Below the pieces are notes generated by a model. The model did no database searches. It saw only the letters and a program-made list of their open reading frames with translations, and had not been told where the DNA came from. A stretch of 64,000 nt of DNA from Linepithema humile (Eukaryota > Arthropoda > Insecta > Hymenoptera > Formicidae), in the NCBI RefSeq assembly GCF_040581485.1, contig NC_090131.1, positions 25,184,532 through 25,248,531 of the forward strand. The letters are read 5' to 3'. How positions within the stretch are numbered: the first letter of the stretch is position 1; every line of letters begins with the position of its first letter. A program made the translations under genes and the position numbers. This document shows positions 33,703 through 48,600 of the stretch, one piece after another.

Positions 33703-36700
33703 AAGAGAAAAACCTCGCTATTTTTATTTGCTTAACCATCGTCAGTGTAATATTGATATTACAGTAAATATTTAAAAATATCAATTTAGAGCGACAACCG
33801 TATCGTTAGATTATTAAATCTTCATTAATTATAAATACGAAAATAAAAATGCTCTCTATTATTTTCAAAATTGTATGTATAATATATTACATCCAAAAAT
33901 ATAATTTTGTAAAAAAAAAGTCTGTTATGTGGATTAATTTTATAATTCGCGTTAAAAAAAAAAAAAAGAGAGAGTCATTTGTCTCGGAAGAAAAACGCGT
34001 GCGATCAATATCTTTTATTATCGGAGCATCGGTGGCCATTTGAGGGCCAAAGTTAGGTGACCTTGGCGAATAAATAGAGAAGTTCGCTCGTATATATCGC
34101 CCAAACCCGAAGAAATGCGTAAAATACTGCGACGAGCGTGTTATCGGGTGTCCGAGATTTACGACGTGTCTCTCGTGCCATCCCTCGGGCTTGATCGACG
34201 CTCTTTCCCTGCTCATTGCGGAAACTCGCACTCAGTTTGCATCCGGTCGCACCGTATCGGATGGAAAGTGTTAAACCGCTTCTCTTTCTCAACATTTGTC
34301 ACCCCACAGTAGTTTATTTCATTGTCGCGCGTCGCTACAAGTGATTCATCGAACTGTCCATCCCAACTGGAATACACGACTCGTAACAGAGACGTCGCGA
34401 TCGCGCCATCAGTCAGGAATTCTTCGAAGGATTTAGAACCGATTTTTTTTCTTCTAACGTTCTGAACAAAAACTTATTTACAGTGAACGATTCTTTTCTT
34501 TTTCGAAACAATCGTATTGTAATGTATTGTGATATATATTGGCATTTTGAAAAAAAAAACTCGGTTATCTATTCAAACTTATGAACACTGATCCGGCAAT
34601 GCGCTTTGCTAATGCAGACGCGACCTACATTAATCTGAATTATCAAGGCTGCATAAGTGATACCATCGAGAATCGTCTCTACGGTTTCCACGGAAAGCGC
34701 CCTCGCGATATTACGATGTGACGCGGTCGGAATCTAAAAGGATTCGTCGGGCCTGACGCTTTGTCGAAACCGTATTGCTAAGGCCGACGATAAAATCAGC
34801 ACGAGGTCAGGTTTATCGTGCTGCGCCGGTCGGCACGATGCCGCGGTACGATGTCCCGTAATCTGCTGCCCGTTGTAATTACTTTCCAACGGATATTTCG
34901 CTGACGAACGAACGAACGGGGAATATAGGTGAGTCCCTTTTCCCACCCCAAAATGCGACCGGGGCGGTTTTTAAGAGGTGCGGTTAATTGTGCGAACAGG
35001 GCAAAGCGCGTCGAGAGTAAACTTCATTTTAACGGCCGAACAAAATTACTTCCTCTTTACCCTCGACGCTCGTCGACGCCGTCGCGATGCCGCGGTATAT
35101 TTATTTACGTCGCCTCTTTCGCACTCCCCGTTTCCGCGTTAAGAGTCGGCCGTGTTGTTAAGGGAATTTAAGCCGTAATTCAAATAGGGATAACTCTTTA
35201 CGGCGCGCATTTTACATAATGCATATTGCACCGTGAAATTGTTTTCCGCTGGACTATGAGGTCGTACATTTTTCACAAGATCGGATTAACTTTCCCGCCC
35301 ACTTCTCTCGCGCCTCCGGTGAGTTTTCGAGAGCCTTTAAACGCAATGCAATATTTAGGTCCCTAATTTAACGCTGCGTCCAGCGCTAAGTGCAGCCATT
35401 GAATATTATTTCAAGCCCTATTAATCTTATGTGAAAATCGAGTTTTTAAAGCCTGTTAAAGTTGATGGCTCTTTCCGCCTGTCCGAAAAATCGCGCGCGT
35501 ACAAATTTATAACAAGTTTTGCCGGTTGCAAGTTGCAGTTTTGCCGTTTCTCATTAATAGCGCCCGCGCGTTATCACGAGATATTCACACTTCTCAGAAT
35601 CTTTTGTACCTTCTATGATAATTATTTCCGTGGAACTTATCAGAAGTCGGGTTTCATATAAAGTTCCATTATCATCGTGGACGAGAATCTGCTCATTTGT
35701 TAGCGACTTAATAGAGCTTTTTTCTCGTTTGCTTATCTCTCTCTGCGCTCTTTACAGTCACGGTTTCCATTCGGCGCACAAACAGCTACAAACGAGCGTC
35801 GACGCGAGTTTGTTTCCGCCTTCGATAACAAGTACTTCTGCATGAATCTCGGTTTTAGTTCACTACCACTCGTGACAGCTGCGTGATTCCCGGAAAACCG
35901 TGTGATAGTCACGTTGAAATGATATTATCCTGACGAACTATACGACTATTTTCCGCCACTAATTGGTCTTTGTGCGGATGTTATTCGTACGCATACGAAA
36001 TGGTTACCGGTGAAATCGCACAGAAATGCATTTTCTATGTATAAAGTATCCTTTTACAAAATTTCAGCATGACGTAGAATTAATTTTGTACCTGACATTT
36101 CACTAATAGAATTTGAAAAGCCAATAAAAATATACTATACTTAATTATCTCGGGTTAATTATCTAAAAAATAAATTATTTATTTTTTATGAAAAGCTTTG
36201 GTTTTAATTAAAACATAGATATTATATAACGCATACATCCGTAAGTAATTGCATTTTTTGTAAAATTATAAAAATTTGATAAAAACGTTATTTTCAAGAT
36301 ATACTAATAAAATTTTTTTCTATGTTCCATGCATTGAGATATTTCTTATTTGATTAAAACGCGTATGCATGTATATAAAATTTTTGAAAAGATTTAAGTT
36401 AATTCTTTACGAAATTTCTTTAATTTTTATTTGATATGTACCCTTTCACATACGTGTATTTGTAAAGAAAAGTAAAAATTGACTTTATGTCTTTTGTAAA
36501 GCTCCTTCAACAGTACAAGAATACATTCGTCAGTGTCACTGACATACACTGACATACACGTTTATTCTGGTCGGAATATATCGCGTTAGCTAGGAAGAGA
36601 TGTTCCTCGACCCTAATTTTTCAACTCCTTTGCAACTCCTTTTACGCGAGTAAAGTGGTACTTGGCAAGTGTTGCTGTGAAAAATAAAGCTACTAAGAAG

Positions 36701-36832
36701 CTGTTTCAGCGTCAAACGGATGATTTCTTCAGAGACGAAATAAAAACTAAAGTGACTGTATTCTCAAGTAGCAAGATCGGTCCTTTCAAAGTTAAATAAA
36801 TCATTATAAAATTTTTCTCAACTTATCTTTTT

Positions 36833-37047
36833 CTGCAAATCTTCTGCAGTTCACGTTTATATTTGCTTTTACAGATGCGTGTTGTTTCGATTTGTATTGA
36901 TATATTTTTTTTGGTAAAATCAATTATTGTTTTAAACTTGGTTCTGTAAATCTCCAGCTCACGTTTATATTTGCTTTTACAGATGTATTGTTTCGATATG
37001 TATTGATATATTTTTTTTTATAAAATTAATTATTTTTTTATTAAAAT
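36833..37047. repeat. Imperfect tandem duplication, unit about 109 bp
   Basis: Copy 1 begins at 36832/36833 and copy 2 at 36942. Both run through CACGTTTATATTTGCTTTT, then ACAGATG, GTTTCGAT, GTATTGATATATTTTTTTT and AAAATTAATTATT-like words in the same order. Differences are small indels and substitutions spread along the unit, so the duplication is not very recent. Confidence 0.8.
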
Positions 37048-40000
37048 ATTAAAGTATTGACTTCTATCAAATTTTTAAGCCGAAATAAAATCATAAAATA
37101 TCATTATTCTCTTCAATGTGTGTCAGAAAAATAACAGTAAAAAATAGTTTTTCTAAATTTAATACAATATTTATTTTAAAAAATTTATGGTTTTAAAATT
37201 TATTCTGTACGAATTGATTTTAAATTTGTAAAATTTACTATCAAAATTAAGATTATGTGTTCTGGACGTTCTTGCATGCTGCTCATTATCTCATATGCAT
37301 TAATTAAGGGCTCGTCAGATTATTGGTAATTCTCGTTCGTCAATGATCGCACTTGTTGGCCTCACTGTTAAACCGGAATCAATTTCCCGGAGTTCTTGTT
37401 GGCAAGTTCGCGCATATCGACAGGCTATTCGCTGATATCTCTCACCGTCCTGAACCGATTCTACAAAATTAATAGGATCATTTTGCGTCTAATAATATTC
37501 AAAATTCAATCAACACTTCTCGACGCAAGTTCGATTTCTGTCAAAAATTTATTGCAAACATAATTTGCACTTTTCTGACTTTTATTAATTAATATATCGC
37601 AATGTCTTACTTTGTTATCTATTTGATTTATTAAAGTAAAAGTTGCGAAACGAGTATATATATATATATATATATATATACACAAGATATTATCGAATAT
37701 TGTTTTAAACTGCCAGCGAAGTTGTTTTCTGCACCTCCATGCGATTACCGTGCGATTTATTATTATTCGCTAACCAATACGAAAATCGAAATCCAATTTC
37801 ACGTACACCTGTTTATCGTGCGAGCGACGCGGCAGATTAGGCTACGAGAAATTCTCCCGCCGCTAAACGTGAAATTGAAACGTGTATTTCTGTTATATTC
37901 TCGTCACCGGGAGAACGATCGCTGTGCCATGACGGTGTAGGTGTGAATATACGGCCGCATAATTCAAGCATCTCGTTATACACACTCGCCAATGTATTAT
38001 CCAATACACGAATTGATTTTCAATATCTGGTTGGCAAAGCCGCAGCTAAGCTAAAACTCGCCTTCGGGCGCGCCAGAAATATGAATCTTAATATATTAAC
38101 TGCCGTCCTGTATCACATTTTAAGTACTTGTATATTTTCCACTCCATGCGCTCCTATATCGTATTCCCCCCGAATGGGTTTGCATAAAAATCTTCATCTT
38201 AAGAGGATAACGTTGATTCACGCTGACGCATAATCAAAATCATGTCTCCTTATGCATTATTGAATTCTTTGAAAAATATTCTATACGGATGATATCGTTT
38301 TTTCTCAAATCATTTCCATCTTTAAAAAATTCAATAATCCCGAACAAACATTAAACAAAATCAACGATCGCGCGCTTATCGTTGAAACGTTTGCATGAAA
38401 CACGTGTGCCTACTGATTATTTCAATCGTCCACCTGTGGTTATCTATGATAGAACAGGAATTGTTTCTGTCACACGTAGACAAACATACATCTTCATTGT
38501 TTTTACGAAGGTGTCATCGAAAAAAACAATAGAAAGAACGGGAATGACAAGTTATATTCAATCGACAAGCAATGCAGGCTTGTTGACTATATCTCGCTCA
38601 AATAATTTAACGTTAAATAAATTGAATGTCCAAGAAATTGTCGAGCAAAAGATAACGGAAGATAGAGCGCGCTTGTTACGTGCGCTATAAATAACGAAGA
38701 AGGTCGGAGACAAAAATTTCATGCGACGCGTTTTCTTCCGATCGGAAACGCCTCGGAAGAGATCGTATCGAAAATCCATCTGTAAATCGTTCCAGGAGCT
38801 CCCGATGTACGTCTTACATTGTTCTCGAGAGCCGATGATTAATTGGGCAATTATTCATAATAAATAAGACGATTATGTCTGACGACAGTATTTGTTTTCT
38901 GGACGATTCCAAGCACAGTTAAACGGAACTTTCGAAAAGGAAAAAGAGAGAAGTCGATTGAATAATGCCATTTGAGGCCTTCAAGCTTTTTCGCGTCAAA
39001 CGTGTAATCCTTTGAAGGTCCCTTTCGTTTTATTTTCGACAGCGCGGCACAACTGGACCGGTTGTTATTGAAAGTTCATACGCCAATCAATAACTTCGCC
39101 GAGAGAGCGGTTGAAGAGCGAAAAAGCGACGTGGGCGTTCGTAAGTCTTCCATTCTCATTTTAATCGGCTCTACTTTCAGTATTTCAAAAATAATTCGCG
39201 AGCAGCTCGTCCTCTGTCTGTCATCTGTTCGTTAATGAAGAGAAAAATACTTCCATGAAAGAAAATATCTTCGAAAATACGAATACGTGACAAATTTTTT
39301 TGTCTATACCTTTTAGCACGCATGAGAAGGAAATAGAAGTAAAACTGAGAGATTTACAAGTGAAATTATAACGCAAAGAATATTATTTTCCACGCAAGAC
39401 TACTTATGGTTAAGCGTGAATATGTGATTAATGCGAGAAAATTGAAAAAGCGAACTTTATTTCTGCGAATAAGAGTTGCGCGCCTTTTTCCGCAACTGGC
39501 GTTCTAAATGCAAAATGATGTAACTCATTAAATGGGTAAGTTTAAAATGATCGTGCCATTAGCGGAAAGAAAAGAGAGTACAAGAGCGGAAGAACGGGCG
39601 TGTAGTCGCAGGCGAATCCGAAAATTTAATTGTAGCGAGCCATTAAGCGCGGAGTAACCGGCTCTACGAAATAAGTGGAAAATGTCAATGTCTGGTCGGA
39701 CGACGGGAACAAAATTGTCGACGCTCGCGATAAAAAGACTCTTAATGAAGGAATTCTGCTTTCGCCGCGATCCAAGTACGTGTTGTAATTGTGTTATCGA
39801 CCTGAAAGGACATCGATTGAGTAATAAGAAAATGATAGTAAAAACCACGTGAGTTATTATAGGCCACGTTTAACGAAGATGAAGTCGCAAGGCTCGAGTC
39901 ATGATAAAGTCTGTCAAGGTGGATCTTAGGCCTATTATGGCAGGTCTCGGGAGCTACTGCAGTAGATTACTTCTAAATGAACACCTGTCACCTAAGGGCG

Positions 40001-43000
40001 AAAAAAGTTTATCTAGAATTCGTGCTCGGCATTGATGACGAAGGTCGTCAGAAGACGTCCGCAGATTTATGGCTCTTCTGAGACAAGTGCGGCGACATCC
40101 AATTAATAAAAAGTGCGCACGTTCATTTATAAAGACACAATTATGTCACCTTTTTTACGCATTCAAGTTAGTTTGAAAAATTCCATTTTATTTCAATATA
40201 TATCAATTAAAAATTTTAAAAATAAGTTTTCTTTTTCTTTTAATTCCAAAATAAACTGTTTTTTAATAGAAGATAAACTTTTTTATCAATCTAATATATA
40301 GATGTCTGCAATAAACCTTACGGTATTACGATTTGTTTGATGATGTAATTAAAGATTGCTTGTGCCAATATCAGGCACGATGACGCTCGAATATTAATTC
40401 AATCGATATTAGAACCTAAATATTAATTTAATCGAAGCGGCTGCAGCGGGCGTTTTAATTAAGAGCAGTTCCGCAGAGTTTATATGGAGCAAATTGTCTC
40501 GTGTGTCCTTTTGGGCGCGACTCTTATCACAGTAGCTTCAGGCAATCATCCCGTGGCGAATTCCTTCTCTCCCGAAGATTGATCGAACGATCTGTCCGTC
40601 GCATTAGGTCCAAAGCCGAGTCCGACATCATTCGTCACTCGGCACTGCACGATGATAGAGATTAATAGAAAAGAATCACTGTTCCTTTTTCTGTTTTTCT
40701 AGCAAAACACACGATTTAAGTGATCTCATCAATCATGTATGTTTTTTTTCACAGTGGATACATGCGCTTGTAATTAAAAATACAATATCGAATATTTGTT
40801 TCATATTTTTCATGTATCTTTGTAACGTTTGATATAGCTGATAGCTGCCCATTTGTCAGATATTCAACGTCTCGCACGTGATACTGTGTCATGCAAAGTC
40901 TCGGCGGAAAGGAAAACTGGGTTGTGAATACTTTGCATGGTATGTAATCCTCTTTACTTGCCATTCTAGATAGAATCGTACAGCGTACGTGGAATCTTTC
41001 ACCGCTACATCTAGAGTCGCTGCAGATTCTATCAAAATTCCACACATACCGTTTTAAAACGCGTACGTCGAATTAGGCTCTTCAATGAATTCGATATAAA
41101 ACGTGCACTATACGATTTTACTTTCAATTCTCCACACATAATTTTACGCTTGCAGCCACCTCCAAGTTTATCACTTCGTATAAATTTAAATCAGTTTGAA
41201 GGATTCATTCTAAAACGTGCGATACATCGCCTGTACATATGGTATTTGACTTTTTATATATTTAAATATACGATTATTGAGAAAATAAATCATTTTAATA
41301 TACTATCTTTAACATGTAAGAATATTTAAAAAATCCGTAAAAATATTTAAAAATTACGATTGATATTTATCTTAACTGATCATAACTTCGTATATTAAAA
41401 ATATTTTATTGATGCACTGATAGTTTTATAACTTAAATATTTCTTGAAATTCTATTCGATTCGATAAGCTTGCCAATATATTCAAAAATGGCACAAAGGT
41501 ATTGTATCAGATAAAATGAGGTACGAGAACGAGAGATACGAGATGACAGAAAAACGTATGAACGAACGTCGACGTATCTTGATCACAGCTCAAATACGAT
41601 TTTTGCATTCATATATGAAATCACACTGCTATTGGCAGATTTTCCGATTTTTCCATCTGAATAATAATGATAAATTCAATCGTAACTATCGCTAAAATTA
41701 GTTAAATGGCAATTTCAAAAGGCTGAAATTCTGCACGTCTCCGTCATACGTATATCCGGTACTTTTTACATCGTATCTTGTTGAATATTCGGAAATGCCA
41801 TAGAGCAGCGTGCAGTTGACGTTATATCTCCATTGCAACCAACGCACATGGAGATCTGTCTGCGTTTGGGAAATAGCTATCGTATCTCAAGTATCGCAAG
41901 TATATTTACGTTCTCTTGGAGGAGAGACGTGCCGCGAAAATGTAGTGAGAAGCTAGTTTCCCAGGCTTGACATTGAGCTTTCGATTCGTCTTCAAATTTG
42001 AACGACTGCAGCACGAGTGGAATTAAACTCGTACGTAAACTATTTTTTCGCAATCTTGTCGTGTACTTTAGTTATATCAACATCTTCACCATTGCAGATA
42101 AAAAGCTCGCTAAAAATTCGAGAAAAACTTTGCACCGAGTTTCAAAGTGTCTATCGTGAAAAAAGGAACTTTGGCACATCCTTCATAACGGCTGAAAAAT
42201 CGAATTCTCCCGATTGTAGATCTAACTTTTGGCCAACCATCGCACGATTTATTTCCGCCCACTACTTTTTTTTCGAACAACAGTCACCGAACCGACATTT
42301 CAGCCCCTTGAGAAATTGGATCTGCCGCGGCACCCCTTTTCCGTGCATTTATCTTGCGGAACGTTATTTCTCATCTCGAAGTCAACCTCTCCCTTTTTTT
42401 CCTATTCGGACGGAAGACGCGATGATTCGCTGATGACATGCATCATCCACGAAAACCCGGTAGGAATTTTTGATACACTTGATTTGAGTTTTTCCGCAAC
42501 CTACATTTTATGACTTTTGATTTCCGCCAGTCGTTTTTCATAGAGATTTCTCTAACTTGATGTAAATGTATTATCGATCGATTAAGAAATATTGTTATGT
42601 AGGTCAATTCTTCTGGCTTCTAAAACAGTAAGTTCCTTCCTACATTTATCATACATTTATACCTTTGTCTCTCAAGAACGGAATTGTAGAAATTAGCAAT
42701 GTTATATTTTTCAATTTTGACAGAGAGAAATAATTTTATTGTTTTATACAATTCAATTTTTTATTTATTGTTTTATACAAATTGAAAAGATTTGGAATAA
42801 TTTATTTTACCATCTATCGATCATTTATTTCGCAATTAACGTCTATCGTAAAAGTCTAGTCTAATATCTGTCAGTCCATCAGTCTTAATGTTTTTTTCGT
42901 TGAAAAGATGAAGCCATAAATCATGTGCTTATAGCAAGAAATTTTTTTATTAAAAATATTAATGAAGCGAGTAGTAATATAAAGACGTAAAATTTAATTG

Positions 43001-45170
43001 ATAAAAATATATTAAAATTCCTTGCATATGTGCCTGAATTTACTGCGATATATTTAGCACTTTTAGTATCAATAAAAAGATAAAAATGTTTTAATATCTG
43101 TCGCATTTCTATCGAGTAACTGGAAATAAAAGATTTATTTGCAAATCATAAATTTGTGAACGCATAAAATATTTAAGCATTGCTAAAAATAATTTTAATA
43201 ATAGTTTTTATATAATTCAACATAATTCTATTTATAGAAAGAAAACTGATTAACTGCAAAATTGAGTTGCATTATTTAGCACAGACACACCGGTTGTTAA
43301 AGTAATGCATAATGAATTTCAAAATGAAATGATAATTATACATATAAAGTAATATATATTTTATCACAAATGATAATAACATATTATAATGTAAATAATA
43401 ATCTAACCCCACTGTGTGATATAATAGCTGACTAATCGTTCCACCGTGTTTCCGATTCATCGGAAGGATATTATATTACTATCGCCCACCAGCGAGATCA
43501 AAATACGATATTCCATTTTCGTCCACGGCAACATGTATACGCAATGCGCGTTAATTGTCGCGGAGTGCAAACGTTTTTACAAGAGACTTCGGTCTGCTAC
43601 CTTCCCTGGCAGCGGCATACAAAATTCCATTTTCCAAACGAATACGTTTTTCAATGATAAATGAGTGCAGTCACGCGAAGATCGAAGTCATCGCGATCAG
43701 ATCCTACAGTGACACATATTACTTTTGCAAAGAGAGCGAGTCTCCTGCGGAAAAGTTATTTGCAACTTTCCGTTTGCTTTGCGGTATGACGAATTTTTAA
43801 TGCTCGCTGCGGGTTAGAAAGTTTTTACGTCTCAGCGGCAATTGATGTCGCTTGGGACGCGAGATTCTTTCCAAGTTGCATACGTAGCTTCGTTTCAACT
43901 TCTACTTTCGAAATGTCGTTACAACAAAAATAGCTGAGATATCTACATCGACGTAAGATAAACGTTTCGGAAAAGTAAATGATGAATTTCCTACTCTTTA
44001 AAAATAATATTGCGTAAATAAGTTATATTTACACGATGGAATATAATTTATAAAACTCGGTCGCGACGACAATCCGGAGATTACACAAGACTAATAGAGT
44101 TATTTGCTCTTTAAACATAATTTATAACATAAACAGAAAAAGAGGAAAAAAATTTATTTAATCAAAGTTCAAGCTACATTAATTTCAGCACAAATTACAG
44201 CGTATTTGACTGCAAATAAAAAGACTCTGGAAAGGTTTAATCATATCGCGCAAAATACATCGATACGTTTAGGTATAATCCTTCGTCAATAGTATACTAT
44301 TCGCAGCGGCAGGAATTTGGTCGGGGAATCCGAAGGATCCGAGTACGGAAGGGCGCATGTTCGCACTAATTAGGCCATTTACGAGCTCGTTTGTCACGGA
44401 GTATGGGGCGCGTACTGGTAACATCACAGAAGCGACCGGCCACGACCGCGTACTACACTGGCAGCTGAGGCCGGCTTTCCTAACAGGTTGACCTCTTATC
44501 CACTAGAATCTAATTACATAACGCGGCCGGCCGACTTCGTCGTCGACGTCAATGTCGACGTTCACGGTGGCGAAAGAAAAAGAAAATCGAGCCAAAGTGC
44601 AGGGGAAAGGTCTTTTACTGCACACACGCTGGTAGTGCGTCGTGGTAGCGTGAGAGAACGGTTCCACGGCTTTGATTATTTAAGATTTAATCACGAGCCG
44701 ATGGCGAGTATCTTCTCTTCGCCGGCTAGTTTTGCGAGAATAGAGGTTTCGCTCAAATTTGGCTTAATTTTTCTTTAGAAATCTATATGTTACGCGCAAT
44801 GCATTATGTAAGATGAGGCATGTAACTTTCTGGATTTAGTGCGAGTTTTAGAATTTTTATTGCGAACAAAAGTCGTTCGCGCGCGCTGCATGGCTTCGAA
44901 TTGCGTCATGAATAACATTATTCACGCTTTCGAAATCATAGAGCGTTCAACGGTTTTCGTTTAGAAGAGTTCTGTAGCGTTGTGAGAAATCAGTTTAATA
45001 TTCGTTTATGAAAAATATGCGTTATAAAATATTTTACTATTTTTCAATATTATTTAGTAATATAAAACGCAAGACACATGTTTTTCATCGCGCATATTGC
45101 GCGAATAATACGTATTTCATAAATATCTGTCTGTTTCATAAATACCGGGGGAAAACAGAAAAGAAATGCG
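37048..45170. other. Gene-poor region, third part
   Basis: No supported gene. It contains a TA microsatellite at 37655-37680 and otherwise mostly AT-rich unique sequence. A 102-codon open frame (38382-38690, +) has a mixed composition but no domain I recognise and no splice context, so I do not call it. A GC-rich patch spans about 44290-44750. Confidence 0.6.
37655..37680. repeat. (TA)n microsatellite
   Basis: Thirteen TA dinucleotides. Confidence 0.85.
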
Positions 45171-45600
45171 TCTCTGGCGGGGCCGAAAATACTTTAAATA
45201 AATTAACAGCGCGCTCGGCGTGGATGGAGGTCGGCTGCACAGGGCATTGGTCGATATGCCAACGTCTTCTCGCAGGCGGTGCACCTGAGGTCATACGCCA
45301 GCCGGCAGGTTAACCTGCATCCTCGACACGATGTGCGGCGGCGTTTTGTTTCGCGGCAGGCAGGTAGTTCACCCCCTTAGCACCGTGTTTCGACGCCGAC
45401 ATTTTATAGCGTTAAGACACTAGAGGGTGGAAGCATAAATCACGTCTTATTTTATGGTGTTTCCCCCGCGGGAGTGGCGCGGGGTGTAAGTAGAGTTCCG
45501 GAATATATTTCTTCCGCACGGACAGTCCCCGTGAAACCAGATCGCTGCTGTGCAAACCGAAAGCGGCGCGCCATCGAAAGGGCGATTCACCTCGGCGACC
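45170..45600. promoter_or_regulatory. GC-rich island with Zelda-type CAGGTAG and a 14-bp palindrome
   Basis: A GC-rich patch in AT-rich surroundings. It has the perfect palindrome GCAGGTTAACCTGC at 45305-45318, and CAGGTAG, the best binding word of the insect pioneer factor Zelda, at 45361-45367. It has no ORF with coding support. Enhancer or distal promoter function is inference from composition and motifs. Confidence 0.3.
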
Positions 45601-48600
45601 CGGAAAAAAATTAATACGGATTTTATTTTCGCGCGCGTCGCCGATGACACGAAATACACAATCCGCATGTGTGTGAAAAAATCACGTTTCCGCGACGTCA
45701 ATCAAATCCATTTCACGTTACACTATAATGGTTTCGTCGAGCACTATCCATGTGCTATTTTGTATATCGATCAATCTGGTGTGGTGGCAGCATGAAGCGT
45801 GACAAAAGCAAATTGAAAAGATAGGATTGATCATATCGTATGAAGGCGCTTCCCTCAATTGAAATAAAGTTGAAATAAAATTTCTTTACTGAAGAAAGAT
45901 ATTGTTTCGTTTCAAGGAAAGTTCAATCGAGCACGAGTTGAAATTTCCAAGTGCTGTGACTTTTTATTTGAGAAATATAACATTTGTGACAAATTGTCAA
46001 AAGAAACGACGAAACTAAAAGGCTTTCCACTAACATCTACTTTTCATAATACCTTTAACTAATCGATTAAATTTTTCTTAACTTGTACAATAAAAAATAA
46101 TAATAGAATATTCTCACTATTAATTTTTATAGTTTTAAAAAACTGATAACTTTTCAAGTTAAATCTCTTTCGCATATATCTGTAACCGAGATATTTCATC
46201 ATGCGCACCGTCGCGCAGCGCAAGCTTGTTTCGCAATGCGAGCGAGATTTTGCACGACAGTTCACCTCGCCTCGGGGTGAAGGTTTGCATTCGCCTGTTA
46301 TGTTTGCATAATCGTAATGTAAACTTTACACTTGAAACTTCCGTCTTTATGAAGTCGGAAACTTCGGCAACCGATGCAAAGATCGTTCTAACATTTGCAA
46401 CTGGAATGATGAAATCACGCGCAGTCGTGACATCGACAGGAAGAACGACAGTATAAAATTGCAAATCTTTATGTTTTGTAATTTGTATTTTACAGCTTCA
46501 ACTCGATAGGTTGAAATTTCCGTTATATAATCTTTATTACTTCAGGCAAGATTCTCATCCATATGCGTGGCAAGTATGCATAGTTTATTGATTAATTTGC
46601 AGCTATATATGCGTGTGTAAATGCAATATAACGTACACACGTATCGTTGGCATTCGAACCTGTCGTTACACGTTCGCGAGAATTTCTGAATTTAATTGAA
46701 TCATTGGAGAAAATCATATTCTGAAAATACATTTTGAAAGTAATTTTCAAAAAGAATAATAATAAAAGATACACGTATAAAAAATAAAATAATGACATGC
46801 AAAACAAAAGTAAAATGTATCTTGTTTGCATCTCTTCAAGTAAATTAATATCAAACAGCACTCGCGTTCATTACGGAGAGAGAAATTGCGTGTACATCTT
46901 GTGACATTTTTCTCATTCGTAATTCATACCGCACACAGTGCAATAATGTCTGAGAGAATTATGATTCCACCTAATCATGGAAAACGTGTATAAACGGCAT
47001 ATATTTTTTTACAATGTGTACTATGTATGTATAACATTGTTTATTTCTCCATTACCGCCGCTACCGGTATTACAGGAAATTGACGAAATAGCGGCCATTG
47101 TTTACTGTACGTATATTCAGCAGATTAAATTTCCAGTCGTGGACAGGAGCAAGTAACATGCGTGCTTACATTTGCAAGAATTTGCGTGCAAAGAGCTGAC
47201 TGCGGTATCTCACGAGATTTTTGCAGAATTAACAAGTCAGATTCGTTGACAAAATATTGCTCGTTCTTAACACGCACACGCGCGTATATGTATGCCTTAC
47301 TGCGCAGCAGACATGTGTGATAGAATAAATTTTTGACGATATTACGGTAAGCGCGTTAAATGTTCGCAGCCGAGCGCTGCCACTTCTCGTTGCGATTGTA
47401 GTTTTAACAGCGCAAAGCTTTCGGCGTACCGTAAATGCAGCGTTGAGGCTTATTAATTTAGTTCGCCGAACGGAGTTAAAGTGGCAAACTCCGGCCTTCC
47501 GACGGTACGAGAGAGCGGCTAATCTCGGTAGAGGCATAATTATAACTGCTCCGTGACGTGCTCCACGAGGTGGAGCAGAGCTCATTAATATTCCACTCGC
47601 CGCGGGGAGTAAGTATGTAGACGCAAGTAGTACGTGCGTTACGTGCCACCAGTTAATTGTTAAACTCCGTCACTCGCGCCGATGATGCCGCACAATTCTT
47701 AACATTTCTTTCGTGCGTGTTTTAATTAGAGACCATGGGTTGATTCTGTTGAGTATTCATCACGAGTGAAAAGTGGCAGAGCAAACAAATGTCAAAAAAT
47801 GATACTGATATCGCGCGAATAATATTTTTATATCATTTTCGAGTTTTATTAAATTTCAATCTATTTTAATAAATATTTGACAACAGAAGAAAGCGGCGGA
47901 CGCACGACAGTTTCACATGAAAAAAAAAATATTGTTATATTTTACGTACATGCTGAAATGAAATTGATGACAATTAACGCGCTTCAATAATAAATCAATT
48001 TAACGTAGTTCGCAAAACTAAATATTTACTTTTATAACATCGATCTCTATTGTTGCTAGAATTAAACAATTCGTATATATTTCTATCGTAACATTGCGGA
48101 TTACACGTGTAGGATTACGTCGGCATTAAAGCATTATGATTACTCCTTGTAATCAGGTGCTCTATTATTGCCAAAGATAAACGCATCGTCACATCGTGAC
48201 GAGTTTGCAAAGATGATTAATATCCAGCACGAAGCATGTAGCTTTGGATACACACCATGCCATGCTGAATAAATAGGAGTGGGAAGACGAAGCGTTACAG
48301 TTTCAAAGGAGTTTACGCAAACAAATCATGTCCTTCCACTTTGACGTCATACTAAAGTACACCTCGAAAATATTACACAGACTACTGATTGTACTTCGAA
48401 CAAATTGACGTTTATTATTTCATTGTCAACGTAATTAGAGATCTCGTTTCAGATCAGGTTACATTTTTTATACGCGTATTTTTAATCTCTCCTTATTAAA
48501 TTGAAATGTCAATAATCTCGATTTAGTACTTCGCGTATAGTATTTCATCTCATTAATAACAGACATTTATTTTTAATTATTATAAATTATTATGTAAAAG

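Larger units (their letters stand above)
30385..36832. other. Gene-poor region, second part
   Basis: No supported gene. Base composition alternates between AT-rich and moderately GC-rich patches (30650-30980, 34700-35350). It contains a C-homopolymer pair at 30962, a GA microsatellite at 33681 and short tandem words near 36540. Open frames of 60-115 codons occur on both strands without any recognisable domain. Confidence 0.6.

Noticed and set aside
38382..38690. 102-codon plus-strand ORF with mixed composition
   Set aside because: No domain, no start or splice context of note, and length within chance expectation for a window of this size.
46159..46464. 101-codon minus-strand ORF mirrored by a 76-codon frame on the other strand
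   Set aside because: Locally GC-richer sequence opens both strands; no recognisable family.
46620..46700. A tRNA-like T-loop word (GGTTCGAAT) on the minus strand
   Set aside because: The bases on either side do not pair as a T-stem, and no acceptor or anticodon arm can be built around it.
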